This document shows positions 4,830 to 5,477 of a stretch of 5,477 bases of DNA, one piece after another. Source of the stretch: Methanomassiliicoccales archaeon (lineage in GTDB: Archaea > Thermoplasmatota > Thermoplasmata > Methanomassiliicoccales > Methanomethylophilaceae); contig CAAFZG010000124.1 in assembly GCA_900767505.1 (NCBI GenBank), positions 1 through 5,477 on the forward strand, in the 5' to 3' direction. How positions within the stretch are numbered: the first letter of the stretch is position 1; each line of letters begins with the position of its first letter. The position numbers were made by a program, and so were the translations under genes. Under the pieces are notes generated by a model. It saw nothing but the letters and a program-made list of their open reading frames with translations, was not told the DNA's origin and did not search any database.

Positions 4830-5477
4830 GTGAAATCAGGTTTCGTCGACGTGAACGGGGTGTCGGTATTCTACGAGGTCCGCGGTTCCGGACCTGCGAT
4901 GGTCATGATCCACGGCAACGGGGAGGACCATACGATCTTCGACAAGGCGGCATCCGCATTGGAGGACAGATTCACCATCTATCTTCCGGACTCCCGCGGA
5001 CACGGCAGGAGCTCCCCGGTGGACGAATACCATTATCAGGACATGGCCGACGATCTGGATGCGTTCGTCCGTGTCCTCGGTCTGGAACGTCCGATCGTCG
5101 TCGGTTTCAGCGACGGCGGGATAATAGGCCTGATGTACGCCTCCCAGCATCCCGATGGGCTGTCCAGACTGTTCGCGTGCGGTGCGAATTCGAATCCCGA
5201 TGCTTTGAAGGGGATGTGGGCATGGATGCTCAGGCACAGAAGGGATGTGGATCCGAAGGAGAGGATGATGCTCACGGAACCGCACATAACAGCCGAGGAT
5301 CTCTCGGAGATATCTGTCCCCGTGTCCGTCGTTGTGGGGAGCAGGGACTGCATCAGACGTTCCGACACGGAGTTCATCTCATCATCCATCAGGGATTCGG
5401 AGACCATCGTCGTTCCGGGTTCGGACCATTGCCGCTACATCTACGACGGCACGATCGCCGGGATCGTAATCGATGTC
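4830..5477 (+). CDS. Alpha/beta hydrolase, 3' end beyond the window
   Basis: This is an alpha/beta-fold hydrolase of the general esterase/haloperoxidase-like type; the substrate cannot be told from sequence. 216 residues are present with no stop, and relatives are usually about 230-280 long, so only a short C-terminus is missing. The fold's markers appear in order: MIHGNGE at 26-32 (oxyanion-hole HG motif), PDSRGHGRS at 53-61, nucleophile elbow GFSDGG at 92-97 with Ser94, VVVGSRD at 167-173 with Asp173, and PGSDHC at 196-201 with His200. Ser94-Asp173-His200 is a complete triad. The lid between about 120 and 162 is short and helical (WAWMLRHRR). GTG at 4830 gives the usual start (KSGFVDVNGVSVFYE), and I see no other in-frame start close by. 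It follows the membrane-protein gene by 64 bases with a hairpin between, so it is probably transcribed separately. It lacks a signal peptide and is likely cytoplasmic. Confidence 0.9.
   Translation, partial: MKSGFVDVNGVSVFYEVRGSGPAMVMIHGNGEDHTIFDKAASALEDRFTIYLPDSRGHGRSSPVDEYHYQDMADDLDAFVRVLGLERPIVVGFSDGGIIGLMYASQHPDGLSRLFACGANSNPDALKGMWAWMLRHRRDVDPKERMMLTEPHITAEDLSEISVPVSVVVGSRDCIRRSDTEFISSSIRDSETIVVPGSDHCRYIYDGTIAGIVIDV

Noticed and set aside
1..5477. A new defence or other novel multi-gene system
   Set aside because: Apart from an ordinary hsdM fragment, no defence-type genes are present. The other genes are a known biosynthetic operon, one unknown membrane protein and a common hydrolase, and nothing links them into a new system.

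Overview
The window looks like the end of a contig from an archaeal genome, most likely a methanogen. The strongest evidence is a compact minus-strand cassette of three genes (3547 down to 1283): a COG1900/DUF39 protein, a small NIL-domain two-[4Fe-4S] ferredoxin, and a UPF0280/COG2122 protein. This is the sulfide-dependent homocysteine biosynthesis set known from methanogens and some other anaerobes. Promoters with archaeal TATA-like boxes and two genes that appear leaderless agree with this. The moderately high G+C and the style of the proteins suggest Methanomassiliicoccales or a relative; that placement is an impression, not shown by the sequence.

Layout. Positions 1-12 are Illumina adapter sequence, not genome. 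Positions 13-1005 (minus) hold the N-terminal 331 residues of a type I restriction-modification DNA methyltransferase (HsdM), cut off by the contig end. Positions 1006-1282 are a noncoding A+T-rich gap holding the probable hsdM promoter. Positions 1283-3547 (minus) are the homocysteine operon, with a 1-nt gap at the first junction and a 4-nt overlap at the second. Positions 3548-3760 form a divergent promoter region rich in inverted repeats. Positions 3761-4765 (plus) encode an unrecognised membrane-anchored extracytoplasmic protein with two diverged internal repeats. After a short GC hairpin, 4830-5477 (plus) is an alpha/beta hydrolase with an intact catalytic triad; it runs off the window.

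How the genes work together. The three operon genes plausibly form one pathway: the COG1900 enzyme converts aspartate semialdehyde to homocysteine using sulfide-derived sulfur, the ferredoxin supplies electrons, and the COG2122 protein is an accessory of unsettled role. The hsdM fragment should belong to an hsdM-hsdS-hsdR defence locus continuing past the contig end; it is A+T-richer than the rest and probably acquired horizontally. The membrane protein and hydrolase show no clear functional link to the operon. I found no tRNA, rRNA, CRISPR array, transposase or clearly new multi-gene system. The most useful results are the adapter artefact, the all-in-one homocysteine cassette, the repeat architecture of the membrane protein, and the inverted repeats between the divergent promoters.
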